Origin: JACDAN01 sp036554945
GTDB taxonomy: Bacteria > Actinomycetota > Thermoleophilia > Gaiellales > Gaiellaceae
Reading direction: 5' to 3'
NCBI GenBank assembly: GCA_036554945.1
Contig: DATBMH010000012.1
Span: 1-14,660 of the forward strand
Length of the DNA stretch: 14,660 bases
In this document: in pieces, positions 1 through 6,492 of the stretch
Layout: every line of letters starts with the position of its first letter
Numbering within the stretch: the stretch's first letter is position 1
The notes under the pieces: model-generated
What the model was told of the DNA's origin: nothing
The model's database searches: none
The model's input: the letters and a program-made list of their open reading frames with translations, nothing else
Position numbers and translations under genes: made by a program

Positions 1-708
1 GCGATCGGGCTCTTCAGCCGCGGGAACGGGCTCTACCACCTGTACCGTGAGGGGCGCTGGGCCGAGGCCGAGCACTCGACGACGGCCGTGCTCGCGGAGG
101 CCGTCGCGGCGGGCTCCCGCCCGGTCGAGGGTACCGCGCTCGAGACCCGCGCGCTCGTCCGCCTCGGACAAGACGACGCGGCCGGGGCCGATGCGGACAG
201 CGCCAGGTTCTTGGAGCTAGGCCGGTCGATCGACGACCGGCACATGATCGTCAACGCAATCGTCGTGCGGGTGACGGTGCTCGCGAGGAACGGCCGCCTC
301 GAGGAGGCACGGCGTCTCGCAACTCAGCTGCCGTCGTACGCGGAAGGTCGTTGGCTCTCGTTCCCGGGTAGCACCCAGGCAGTCGCCGCTGCCCGCAGTC
401 TCGGCCTCGAGTCCGTGCTGGTCACCCTCCAGAGCCCCGGCGCCTGGCGGACACCGTGGCAGGACGCGCTCGAGGAGCTGTTGATCGGCGACCCGGACCA
501 CGCAGTCGAGCTCTATTCCGCGCTCGAGGTGCCGAAGGACCTCGCCTTCGCGCGGCTCGAGGCGGCCAAGGCGCACGTCGCCGCCGGCCGTGAGGAGGAC
601 GCCCGCGTGCACCTCGTCGGGGCGCTCGAGTTCTTCCGGCAGGCGGGAGGCACCCCGTACGTGGCGGAGGCGGAAGCCCTCCTGGCCGTACGCGCCGAAA
701 GCGGCTAG
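1..708 (+). CDS. TPR-type C-terminal end of a large regulator (5' truncated), probably AAA/TPR cyclase-like
   Basis: The frame is open from base 1, so the gene begins upstream; the GTG at 88 is internal. The visible 235 residues are alpha-helical and TPR-like, with repeated Ala/Glu/Arg-rich pairs such as EEARRLA, FARLEAAKAHVAAGREEDA and a last helix ALEFFRQAGGTPYVAEAEALLA. The pattern 'large Ala-rich helix, ALxFxRxxGxTxYxxEAEALLA, stop' is, from memory of the family, typical of the C-terminus of actinobacterial proteins with a nucleotide cyclase or AAA domain followed by TPRs; that is inference, since no catalytic domain lies in the window. No LuxR-type HTH is present at the end. Its TAG stop shares the palindrome CTAG with the opposing sigma factor gene. 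Other possibilities are a BTAD-like or generic TPR protein. Reading frame certain, function modest. Confidence 0.7.
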   Translation, partial: AIGLFSRGNGLYHLYREGRWAEAEHSTTAVLAEAVAAGSRPVEGTALETRALVRLGQDDAAGADADSARFLELGRSIDDRHMIVNAIVVRVTVLARNGRLEEARRLATQLPSYAEGRWLSFPGSTQAVAAARSLGLESVLVTLQSPGAWRTPWQDALEELLIGDPDHAVELYSALEVPKDLAFARLEAAKAHVAAGREEDARVHLVGALEFFRQAGGTPYVAEAEALLAVRAESG

Positions 709-1769
709 ACGCAGTCCTTGAGCGGCTGCGCCTCGGGCAGGCCCTCGAGCTTCTTCAGCGTGTTGTTCTCGATCTGCCGGATGCGCTCACGGGTGACGCC
801 GAAGGCGCGGCCGACCTCCTCGAGCGTGCACGGCGGCGTGCCGGACAGCCCGAAGCGGAGCTCGATCACCTTCCGCTCGCGCTCGGGCAGAGCCGACAGC
901 GCGAACTCGACGTCCTCCCGGCGCAGCGAGAGCGAGGCGGTGTCGAACGGGGACTCGGCCGAGTCGTCCGGGACGAAGTCTCCGAGCGAGCTCTCCTCCT
1001 CCTCGCCGATCGGCTTCTCGAGCGAGACGGGCAGCTGCGCCATGCGCAGGATCTCCCGCACCTCCTCGGTCGTCATCTCGAGCTCGTCCGCGATCTCGTC
1101 CGGCCGCGGCTCGCGGCCCAGCCGCTGCACGAGCTGGCGCTCGATGTGCACGACCTTGTTGAGCTTCTCGACCATGTGCACGGGGATCCGGATCGTGCGT
1201 GCCTTGTCCGCGATGGCCCGCGTCACCGCCTGCCTGATCCACCAGGTCGCGTACGTCGAGAACTTGAAGCCCTTGCGGTAGTCGAACTTCTCGACCGCGC
1301 GGTTCAGGCCGATGATCCCGTCCTGGATCAGGTCCAGGAGCGAGACGCCGTGGCCCTGGTACTTCTTCGCGAGCGAGACGACCAGGCGCAGGTTCGAGTT
1401 CACCATCAGCTCCTTGGCCGCCATGTCGCCGCGCTCGATGCGCTTCGCGAGCGCGACCTCGTCGGCGGCGGTCAGGAGCGGGTAGCGGCCGAGGTCGTTG
1501 AGGAACAGCTGGAGGGCGTCGGTCGTGCCGCCGGCGCCCGGCGTGAGGTCGAGCTCCGGCTCCTCTGCGGCCTCCTCGATCTCGACGTCGGACTCATCGA
1601 GCGCAGCGCGAAGCGCCACGACGATCTCCTCGTCGAGGTCGAGCTCCTGCTGCAGGGCGTCGATCTCCGTCGTGCGGACGGAGCCGCGCTCCTGCGCGTT
1701 GTGGATGAAGGCGGTGACAGCCTCGTTCACGTCGAGAGCGTCATCGCCCAGGGCAAGTTCAGTCAGCAT
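705..1769 (-). CDS. Primary-type RNA polymerase sigma-70 factor (RpoD/SigA family)
   Basis: This is a 354-residue sigma factor that directs RNA polymerase to -10/-35 promoters. Regions appear in order: a short acidic N-terminal part (about 1-80, with a helical stretch resembling region 1.1), region 1.2 (about 83-118, DALQLFLNDLGRYPLLT), region 2 (about 120-190, including NSNLRLVVSLAKKY, SLLDLIQDGIIGLNRAVEKFD and the promoter-melting YATWWIRQAVTRAI), region 3 (191-270) and region 4 (about 283-343, with TLEEVGRAFGVTRERIRQIE as the -35-binding HTH). The ATG at 1769 has GGAG 5 nt upstream. The protein ends LEGLPEAQPLKDCV, unlike the LRHP-type tail of canonical primary sigmas, so principal sigma versus a group 2 paralogue is not settled. 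It converges on the truncated TPR gene with a 4-bp overlap and is divergent from the membrane cyclase. Family assignment is secure. Confidence 0.96.
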   Translation of the reverse strand: MLTELALGDDALDVNEAVTAFIHNAQERGSVRTTEIDALQQELDLDEEIVVALRAALDESDVEIEEAAEEPELDLTPGAGGTTDALQLFLNDLGRYPLLTAADEVALAKRIERGDMAAKELMVNSNLRLVVSLAKKYQGHGVSLLDLIQDGIIGLNRAVEKFDYRKGFKFSTYATWWIRQAVTRAIADKARTIRIPVHMVEKLNKVVHIERQLVQRLGREPRPDEIADELEMTTEEVREILRMAQLPVSLEKPIGEEEESSLGDFVPDDSAESPFDTASLSLRREDVEFALSALPERERKVIELRFGLSGTPPCTLEEVGRAFGVTRERIRQIENNTLKKLEGLPEAQPLKDCV

Positions 1770-1774
1770 CGGTT

Positions 1775-1778
1775 CTCC
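1775..1778 (-). promoter_or_regulatory. Shine-Dalgarno GGAG of the sigma factor gene
   Basis: On the minus strand the sequence reads GGAG-aaccg-ATG, a core SD with 5-nt spacing. It fixes the sigma factor start at 1769. A convincing -35/-10 pair was not found in the 182-bp divergent spacer. Confidence 0.6.
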
Positions 1779-1938
1779 GTTGTTTCGTCAGGGGCGGCGC
1801 GCGCACACGTGCTTGCGGCTGGCGCGCCGATCTACAGGTTGTAACGGGCCAGCGGGGTTTTTTCTGCCCGATGGCCGCTATCTGAACGAAACCTTTACAT
1901 GGCGAGGCACCGGGTTTCGCCGTGGGCTGCTAGGGCGG

Positions 1939-1944
1939 CATACT
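1939..1944 (+). promoter_or_regulatory. Putative -10 element (CATACT) of a leaderless cyclase mRNA
   Basis: CATACT lies exactly 7 nt before the GTG start at 1952 and keeps the two most important -10 positions (A2 and T6). There is no usable SD; GAGGG lies only 1 nt from the GTG. This geometry places the transcription start at or next to the start codon. A -35 match 17-18 nt upstream (TTCGCC or TTTCGC) is weak. This is inference from spacing and composition. Confidence 0.35.
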
Positions 1945-1951
1945 TGAGGGC

Positions 1952-3127
1952 GTGTCCACGGCGGAACGCACCAGCGGCGTTCGCACGTTCGTGATCGCCG
2001 ACATCCGGGGGTACTCGCGCTACACGGAGGAGTGCGGGGACGAGGCTGCCGCCGCACTGTCGAAGCGGTTCGCGGCGATCGTCGACGACGACGTCTCGGC
2101 CCACGACGGCGAGCTCGTCGAGGTCCGCGGCGACGAGGCGCTGATCGCGTTCACGTCCGCCCGCCAGGCGATCCGCGCGGCCGTGGACCTCCAGGCGCAG
2201 TTCCAGGAGGTCGCCTCCGAGCTCGACATCCCGCTCCGCGTCGGGATCGGGATCGACTCGGGCGAGGCGGTCCAGCTCGAGGACGGGAGCTTCCGCGGGT
2301 CGGCGCTCAACGTCGCAGCCCGGCTGTGCGGGAGAGCCTCCGGCGGCGAGGTGATCATCAGCGACTCGACCTCCCGACTGGCGGGGCGGCTCGGCGGGCT
2401 CCACTACAGCGACGGCGGCAAGGTCCGGCTCAAGAACATCGCCGAGCCCGTCCACATCTACAAGGTCTACTCCGAGCTCGACGCGCGACCGGCCAACCGC
2501 TGGGTCGTGATGTTCCTCGGAAGAGAGCGGCGGGGCCTCAGCTGGAGGCTCGCGCTGCTCGTCACGCTGATCGCGGCGGCGACGGCGCTCGGCGTCGTGT
2601 ACCTCACGGCCGGCGAAGGGGCCGAGCCGAGCGGGGCCGCGACGCAGCTGCCGGGCCAGCAGGAGGTCGTCGCCCGCGACCTCTCGTCGGTCGTCCCGGC
2701 GGAGATCTGGCGGGACTGCCACGTGCAGCCCGTCCCGAGCGCGCGGGCGGACGAGACGGCCGCGTGCGTGCCGCCGAACGGCGTGCCCGACCGCTGGGAG
2801 ATCTCGCGCTACCCGAACGGCGCCGCGCTGAGGGCGGCCTACGACGCCGAGCTCGGCAGGCGAGCGGACATCCGGCCGGCCACGGGCCGGTGCAACGCCT
2901 TCGTCTGGGGCGGCGAGTACGCGTGGCTGCACGGCCCCGGCAAGCCGGGCGGACACGTCTTCTGCTACTTCGACGGGAACGACGCGGTCATCGTGTGGTC
3001 GCACGAGCGGCTCGACCAGCAGACCCATCGCGACATCCTCGTCACCGCCCGCGAGGGCGGGAGCGACCACGCCGGCCTCACGCGCTGGTGGCGGCCGTGG
3101 CACCACGTGATCGGGAAGGCCGGCTAG
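1952..3127 (+). CDS. Membrane-anchored class III nucleotidyl cyclase with C-terminal four-cysteine ectodomain
   Basis: The 391-residue protein should make a cyclic nucleotide in the cytoplasm under control of an outside domain. Residues about 10-175 form a class III cyclase domain. The metal-binding Asp are D17 (FVIADIRGYSRYT) and D61 (VRGDEALIAF); the transition-state pair is N120/R124 (ALNVAARL). The two substrate-selecting positions are E57 (ExxGD, where adenylyl cyclases usually have Lys) and S113 (7 before N120, where mammalian adenylyl cyclases have Asp). One TM helix spans about 199-218, after the basic RERRGLSWR. Residues 220-391 should be extracytoplasmic, Trp/Tyr-rich, with C256, C272, C314 and C338. 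Start is the GTG at 1952, perhaps leaderless. It heads a plus-strand run with the propeller gene and lysA. The ectodomain is not a family I can name; ligand unknown. Confidence 0.9.
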   Translation: MSTAERTSGVRTFVIADIRGYSRYTEECGDEAAAALSKRFAAIVDDDVSAHDGELVEVRGDEALIAFTSARQAIRAAVDLQAQFQEVASELDIPLRVGIGIDSGEAVQLEDGSFRGSALNVAARLCGRASGGEVIISDSTSRLAGRLGGLHYSDGGKVRLKNIAEPVHIYKVYSELDARPANRWVVMFLGRERRGLSWRLALLVTLIAAATALGVVYLTAGEGAEPSGAATQLPGQQEVVARDLSSVVPAEIWRDCHVQPVPSARADETAACVPPNGVPDRWEISRYPNGAALRAAYDAELGRRADIRPATGRCNAFVWGGEYAWLHGPGKPGGHVFCYFDGNDAVIVWSHERLDQQTHRDILVTAREGGSDHAGLTRWWRPWHHVIGKAG

Positions 3128-3167
3128 CTTCACCGTCCGCCGGCTCCTCGGCCTGTGCGCTGCGCTT

Positions 3168-4115
3168 GTGGTGGCGGCCGCGCTGCCGCTTGCAGCCGGC
3201 GGGCGGGGGGAGCAAGGTGGATTCGCCGTCCGCGAGTACCCGGTGCCCTCGGGCTCGCGGCCGCACGACGTGGCGCCCGCCCGGGACGGTGGCGTCTGGT
3301 ACACGGCGCAGGGCTCCGGCGAGCTTGGCTGGCTGAACCCGCGCAACGGCCGCGTCCGCGAGGTGCGGCTGGGCTCCGGGTCGGCGCCGCACGGCGTGAT
3401 CGTCGGGCCCGACGGCGCACCCTGGATCACGGACGGCGGGCTGAACGCGATCGTGCGCGTCGATCCACGGACCCGCCGCGTCCGGCGGTTCCCGCTGCCG
3501 CGGGCGGGCGCGTTCGCGAACCTGAACACGGCGACCTTCGACCGGCGCGGCGTGCTCTGGTTCACGGGACAGAGCGGGCTGATCGGACGGCTGGATCCGC
3601 GTGTCGGCCGGGTGCGCGTCTACGGCGCGCCCCGCGGGCAGGGCCCGTACGGGATCACCACGACGCCGCGCGGGGACGTCTACTTCTCGTCCCTGGCCGG
3701 GAGCTACCTCGGCCGGATCGACATCCGCAGCGGCCGCGTTACGGTGCTGCAGCCGCCCACGCGGGGTCAGGGCGCGCGCCGCGCCTGGTCGGACTCGCGC
3801 GGGCGGATCTGGATCAGCGAGTGGAACGCGGGCAAGGTCGGGATGTACGACCCCGCGCGTCGCCGGTGGCGCGAGTGGCGGCTCCCCGGCTCGGGCCCGC
3901 AGCCGTACGCGGTCTACGTCGACAACCGCGACATCGTCTGGCTCACGGACTTCGGCGCGAACGCGATCGTCCGCTTCGATCCGCGCACGCAGCGGTTCAC
4001 GCAGATCCGGCTGCCGAGCTCGCCGGCGAACGTGCGGCAGCTGCTGGGCCGGCCTGGCGAGCTCTGGGGCGCCGAATCGGGCGTGGACAAGCTCGTCGTC
4101 GTCCGTCCGCGCTAG
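3168..4115 (+). CDS. Secreted Vgb-like (streptogramin lyase-type) beta-propeller protein
   Basis: The 315 residues (from GTG 3168) consist of regular repeats of about 42 residues, each with a Gly-Asp-Gly turn and a Trp strand followed by 'xIVRxDPRTxR' (VWYTAQGSGELGWLNP, PWITDGGLNAIVRVDP, LWFTGQSGLIGRLDP, IWISEWNAGKVGMYDP, VWLTDFGANAIVRFDP). This is the six- to seven-bladed propeller of the virginiamycin B lyase/SMP-30-like group. The last blade keeps a Glu (WGAESG) but I see no His where the lyase would have its catalytic one, so antibiotic cleavage is unlikely and a binding role is more plausible. The signal peptide is odd: the in-frame reading upstream of the GTG, VRRLLGLCAALVVAAALPLAA from 3135, is a good n-region plus h-region, but has no ATG/GTG/TTG. 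The true start is therefore uncertain. It lies 40 bp after the cyclase and 4 bp before lysA. Confidence 0.8.
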   Translation: MVAAALPLAAGGRGEQGGFAVREYPVPSGSRPHDVAPARDGGVWYTAQGSGELGWLNPRNGRVREVRLGSGSAPHGVIVGPDGAPWITDGGLNAIVRVDPRTRRVRRFPLPRAGAFANLNTATFDRRGVLWFTGQSGLIGRLDPRVGRVRVYGAPRGQGPYGITTTPRGDVYFSSLAGSYLGRIDIRSGRVTVLQPPTRGQGARRAWSDSRGRIWISEWNAGKVGMYDPARRRWREWRLPGSGPQPYAVYVDNRDIVWLTDFGANAIVRFDPRTQRFTQIRLPSSPANVRQLLGRPGELWGAESGVDKLVVVRPR

Positions 4116-4119
4116 CGAC

Positions 4120-5385
4120 GTGCTCGAGGTCTTCCCCGACAGCGCGGCGGTCGAGTCCGGGGAGCTGACGCTCGGCGGGGTCGCGGCGTCGCGGCTGGCG
4201 GACGAGTTCGGGACGCCGCTGCTCGTCTACTGCGAGGCGACGATGGCCGCCCGCGCCCGCGCGTACCGCGAGGCCGCGCCGGGCGCGATGCTCGCGTACA
4301 GCGTCAAGGCGTTCCCGAGCCTGGCGCTCCTGCGGCTCTTCGCCGCGGAGGGTTACGGCGCGGACGTGTCGACCCTCGGGGAGCTGACGTACGCGGTGCA
4401 GGCGGGCATTCCGGGCGAGCGGATCGTCGTGCACGGGAACAACAAGAGCGACGCGGAGCTCGCGGCTGCGGCCGAGGCGGGCGTGCGCTTCGTCGTGCTG
4501 GACGCGCTGGACGAGGTCGACCGCGCCGCCGCGGCAGGGATTCGCGAGGTGCTCGTCCGGGTCACGCCCGGAATCGACGCCGACACGCACGCCGCGATCC
4601 GGACGGCCCACCACGGCTCGAAGTTCGGCCTCCCGCCCGACCAGGCGCTGGAGGCGCTGTCTCGATCGCTCGAGGCCGGCCTGGACGTCCGGGGGCTGCA
4701 CCTCCACATCGGCTCCCAGCTGCTCGACTCCCAGGCGGCCCGGACGAGCGTCGACTGGCTCGCCGGCTTCGCGGCCGACTGCCGCGCCGAGCTGGGGTGG
4801 ACGCCGGCGGTCGTCGACCTCGGCGGCGGGCTCGGCATCCAGTACGTCGAGGACGAGGCGCCGCCGTCGATCGGCGACTTCGTCGGCGGGGTGATCGCAC
4901 GGCTCGAGCACGAGTGGGGGCTCCACGGCCTGCCGCTGCCGGAGCTCGTCCTCGAGCCCGGCCGGTCGCTCGTCGGCTCGGCGGGCGTGACGCTCTACCG
5001 AATCGGCGTCGTCAAGCAGGCGACGGAGACGACGACCTACGTCTCGATCGACGGCGGCATGTCCGACAACCCGCGCCCGCAGCTCTACGGGGCCCGCTAC
5101 ACGGCGCTGCTCGCCAACCGCGCGGGGGAGGAGCCGGCCGGGCCGTACACCGTCTGCGGCAAGCACTGCGAGTCGGGCGACGTCCTCATCGACCGGGTCG
5201 CGCTGCCGGAGCCGCGCCGCGGGGACCTGCTCGCGGTGCCGGGGACCGGCGCGTACACCCTCGGCATGGGCTCGAACTACAACGCGGTGCCGAGGCCGGC
5301 CGCCGTCGTGGTCGGGTCGGGCGAGGCGCGTCTCATCCGCCGCCGGGAGACGCTGGAAGAGCTGCTCGCGCTAGAAGAGGCCTAG
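4120..5385 (+). CDS. lysA: Diaminopimelate decarboxylase
   Basis: LysA removes CO2 from meso-diaminopimelate to give L-lysine, the last step of the DAP pathway; PLP enzyme of fold type III, cytoplasmic. The product is 421 residues, the usual family length. PLP Lys is K63 in YSVKAFPS. Other landmarks are H196 (LHLHIGSQ), the phosphate-binding glycine loop D233-LGGG, E279-PGRS, the cross-subunit active-site C350-ESGD (in CGKHCESGD) and Y379 (GAYTLGMGSNYN, where many homologues have SM for GM). The GTG at 4120 gives the natural N-terminus and lies 4 nt after the propeller stop, without an SD, which suggests translational coupling; in-frame reading further upstream is only shadow of the propeller gene. 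The stop shares CTAG with the opposing nuclease gene. Not linked here to other lysine or threonine genes. Confidence 0.96.
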   Translation: MLEVFPDSAAVESGELTLGGVAASRLADEFGTPLLVYCEATMAARARAYREAAPGAMLAYSVKAFPSLALLRLFAAEGYGADVSTLGELTYAVQAGIPGERIVVHGNNKSDAELAAAAEAGVRFVVLDALDEVDRAAAAGIREVLVRVTPGIDADTHAAIRTAHHGSKFGLPPDQALEALSRSLEAGLDVRGLHLHIGSQLLDSQAARTSVDWLAGFAADCRAELGWTPAVVDLGGGLGIQYVEDEAPPSIGDFVGGVIARLEHEWGLHGLPLPELVLEPGRSLVGSAGVTLYRIGVVKQATETTTYVSIDGGMSDNPRPQLYGARYTALLANRAGEEPAGPYTVCGKHCESGDVLIDRVALPEPRRGDLLAVPGTGAYTLGMGSNYNAVPRPAAVVVGSGEARLIRRRETLEELLALEEA

Positions 5386-6107
5386 CCGTCTTCGCAGCCG
5401 AGGCCGTCGTCGTCCCCGTCGAGCCGGTGGGGGTCTGACCCCACGACGCGTACGGGAACCGGCCACCGGGCCCGGATGTCCGCGCAGTCGAGATCCGGCG
5501 GCGGAGGCGGGATGCACACGCCGGCGTACGACGGGTCGCACTTGCCGGACGGCGGCGGGCTCTTGGTCGGCGGGCCGCTACGCCCGGTCGTCACGGCGCG
5601 GTTCGGATCGAGCACCGTGGACGGGCACGCCTTCCAGAGCCCGCGCTTCGACGCCTTGGCGCCTTGCGCCGCCCGCATGAGCGCTGAGGCGTGACGCCCG
5701 CGCTCACCTCGGTAGAAGTACGGCGCCGCCGCACCGCGCCGCACCAGTTCGACGTTCACGTTCACCCCGTTCCGCCTCAGGTACCGGAGGTGCCTGCCGT
5801 AGCGGTCGCGCCGGTCGAGGCGGGGGTCGAGCTCGAGGACGACGGTCTTGCCGACCGGCGTGAGCCGGAGCAGCGCGGTACGGGCGGCGCGCGAGAAGCA
5901 CTCGCCCGACCCGAGCTCAGGGGTGTCGACCTGGAGGAGCCGGACCCGCCGTCCGTCCCGAAGCGTCAGCGTGTCGCCGTCGTAGACGGACGCCACGACC
6001 CCGGTGTCGGCCCGCTGCGCCGAGGCGCTGGACACGAGCAGCGCCGCCGCAGCGATCGCCGCAAGAACGAGAAGCCGTTGTCGCCGCAGTCTCCGCATCG
6101 TCCGCAT
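5382..6107 (-). CDS. Secreted thermonuclease (SNase-like) with Excalibur-like C-terminal tail
   Basis: The 241-residue protein has a basic n-region (MRTMRRLRRQR), a hydrophobic core and a likely signal peptidase site after SSASA (about residue 30). Residues 35-160 are a staphylococcal nuclease-type OB fold with the catalytic set intact: D45 (YDGDT), R56, D61, T62 and E64 (RLLQVDTPE) and R105 (DRYGRHLRYL). It should hydrolyse DNA/RNA phosphodiesters outside the cell in a Ca2+-dependent way. A Pro-rich linker (about 175-205) leads to a short Cys-containing tail with DLDCADI and DGDDDGLGCEDG, the calcium-binding Excalibur pattern. The start could be M1 (6107) or M4 (6098); neither has a clear SD. 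It follows the YCII gene by 34 bp on the same strand, with a 7-bp inverted repeat between them. Confidence 0.92.
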   Translation of the reverse strand: MRTMRRLRRQRLLVLAAIAAAALLVSSASAQRADTGVVASVYDGDTLTLRDGRRVRLLQVDTPELGSGECFSRAARTALLRLTPVGKTVVLELDPRLDRRDRYGRHLRYLRRNGVNVNVELVRRGAAAPYFYRGERGRHASALMRAAQGAKASKRGLWKACPSTVLDPNRAVTTGRSGPPTKSPPPSGKCDPSYAGVCIPPPPPDLDCADIRARWPVPVRVVGSDPHRLDGDDDGLGCEDG

Positions 6108-6117
6108 GCCGCCGAAT

Positions 6118-6134
6118 ACATCGGCAACCGATGT
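6118..6134. repeat. Perfect 7-bp inverted repeat (ACATCGG-caa-CCGATGT)
   Basis: The two arms are exact reverse complements around a 3-nt centre. It lies in the 34-bp gap between the YCII stop and the nuclease start, about 10 bp upstream of the nuclease ATG. No T-run follows on the minus strand, so it is a poor intrinsic terminator. An operator or an mRNA hairpin near the nuclease start is an equally good reading. Confidence 0.55.
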
Positions 6135-6141
6135 TCTGACT

Positions 6142-6447
6142 CTACTCCACCCGCGTGTCCACGTACACGGTCCAGTCGGCGATCTCCTCGATCTCGAAGA
6201 CGCCGTTGACGACGAACGGATCGGTCTCCTGGACCCTCCGGACCTCCTCCGCGTCCATCCCCTCCCAGAGCGACATCGAGCCGAGCCGGTTCGTCCAGGG
6301 GCCGCCCATGATGAAGACGCCGCGGTCGATCAGGTCGTTGATGAACGCGGCGTGCTCGCTCCAGCCGGCCTGGTCCTCGGGCCGGCCGCTCGTCCACGCA
6401 GGCCCCGGCGCGATGCGGACGACGACACGGGGGATTCGCAGCGCCAC
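6142..6447 (-). CDS. YCII (YciI-like) domain protein
   Basis: A 101-residue single-domain protein of the dimeric alpha+beta-barrel YciI/YCII family. Family features are visible: the helix W29-SEHAAFINDLIDRG with H32, the strand VFIMGGPW, the E67-EVRRVQETDPF segment with D76 (the usual His-Asp pair of the pocket) and a last strand WTVYVDTR. The reaction is not known for most members. The GTG at 6447 is chosen because it begins the first strand and has GGAG 4 nt upstream; in-frame reading further upstream overlaps the divergent AAA-TPR-cyclase gene and looks non-coding. It is divergent from that gene with a 45-bp spacer and is followed by the nuclease gene on the same strand. A TAGGAT hexamer upstream could be its -10. 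Confidence 0.85.
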   Translation of the reverse strand: MALRIPRVVVRIAPGPAWTSGRPEDQAGWSEHAAFINDLIDRGVFIMGGPWTNRLGSMSLWEGMDAEEVRRVQETDPFVVNGVFEIEEIADWTVYVDTRVE

Positions 6448-6457
6448 GTCGCTCCAG

Positions 6458-6463
6458 ATCCTA
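6458..6463 (-). promoter_or_regulatory. Putative -10 element (TAGGAT) for the YCII gene
   Basis: On the minus strand TAGGAT lies 10 nt before the GTG at 6447, in a 45-bp divergent spacer. It matches TATAAT at 4 of 6 positions including A2 and T6, and would give a leader of only a few bases. No good -35 was found. Confidence 0.3.
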
Positions 6464-6480
6464 GGCCGCACCGCACTCGG

Positions 6481-6486
6481 CAGAAT
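6481..6486 (+). promoter_or_regulatory. Putative -10 element (CAGAAT) of a leaderless AAA-TPR-cyclase mRNA
   Basis: CAGAAT lies 6 nt before the GTG at 6493, with 4 of 6 matches to TATAAT including A2 and T6. No SD precedes the GTG. The expected transcription start falls on the start codon. No clear -35 is seen. Confidence 0.35.
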
Positions 6487-6492
6487 CGCTGT

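Noticed and set aside
1770..1951. A -35/-10 promoter for the sigma factor in the divergent spacer
   Set aside because: Candidates such as TACAAC on the minus strand have no matching -35 at 16-18 bp; the promoter could not be placed.
1895..3565. 556-codon minus-strand open frame
   Set aside because: It is antisense to the membrane cyclase and the propeller gene; the composition is that of a shadow frame and no motif is seen.
3601..4119. Upstream extension of lysA to a GTG at 3601
   Set aside because: The extra 173 residues are Ser/Arg/Thr-rich shadow of the propeller gene; the LysA family N-terminus begins at 4120.
6004..6492. Upstream extension of the AAA-TPR-cyclase gene to 6004
   Set aside because: It would run antisense through the nuclease and YCII genes; the conserved N-terminus (VGRQEEL) begins just after the GTG at 6493.
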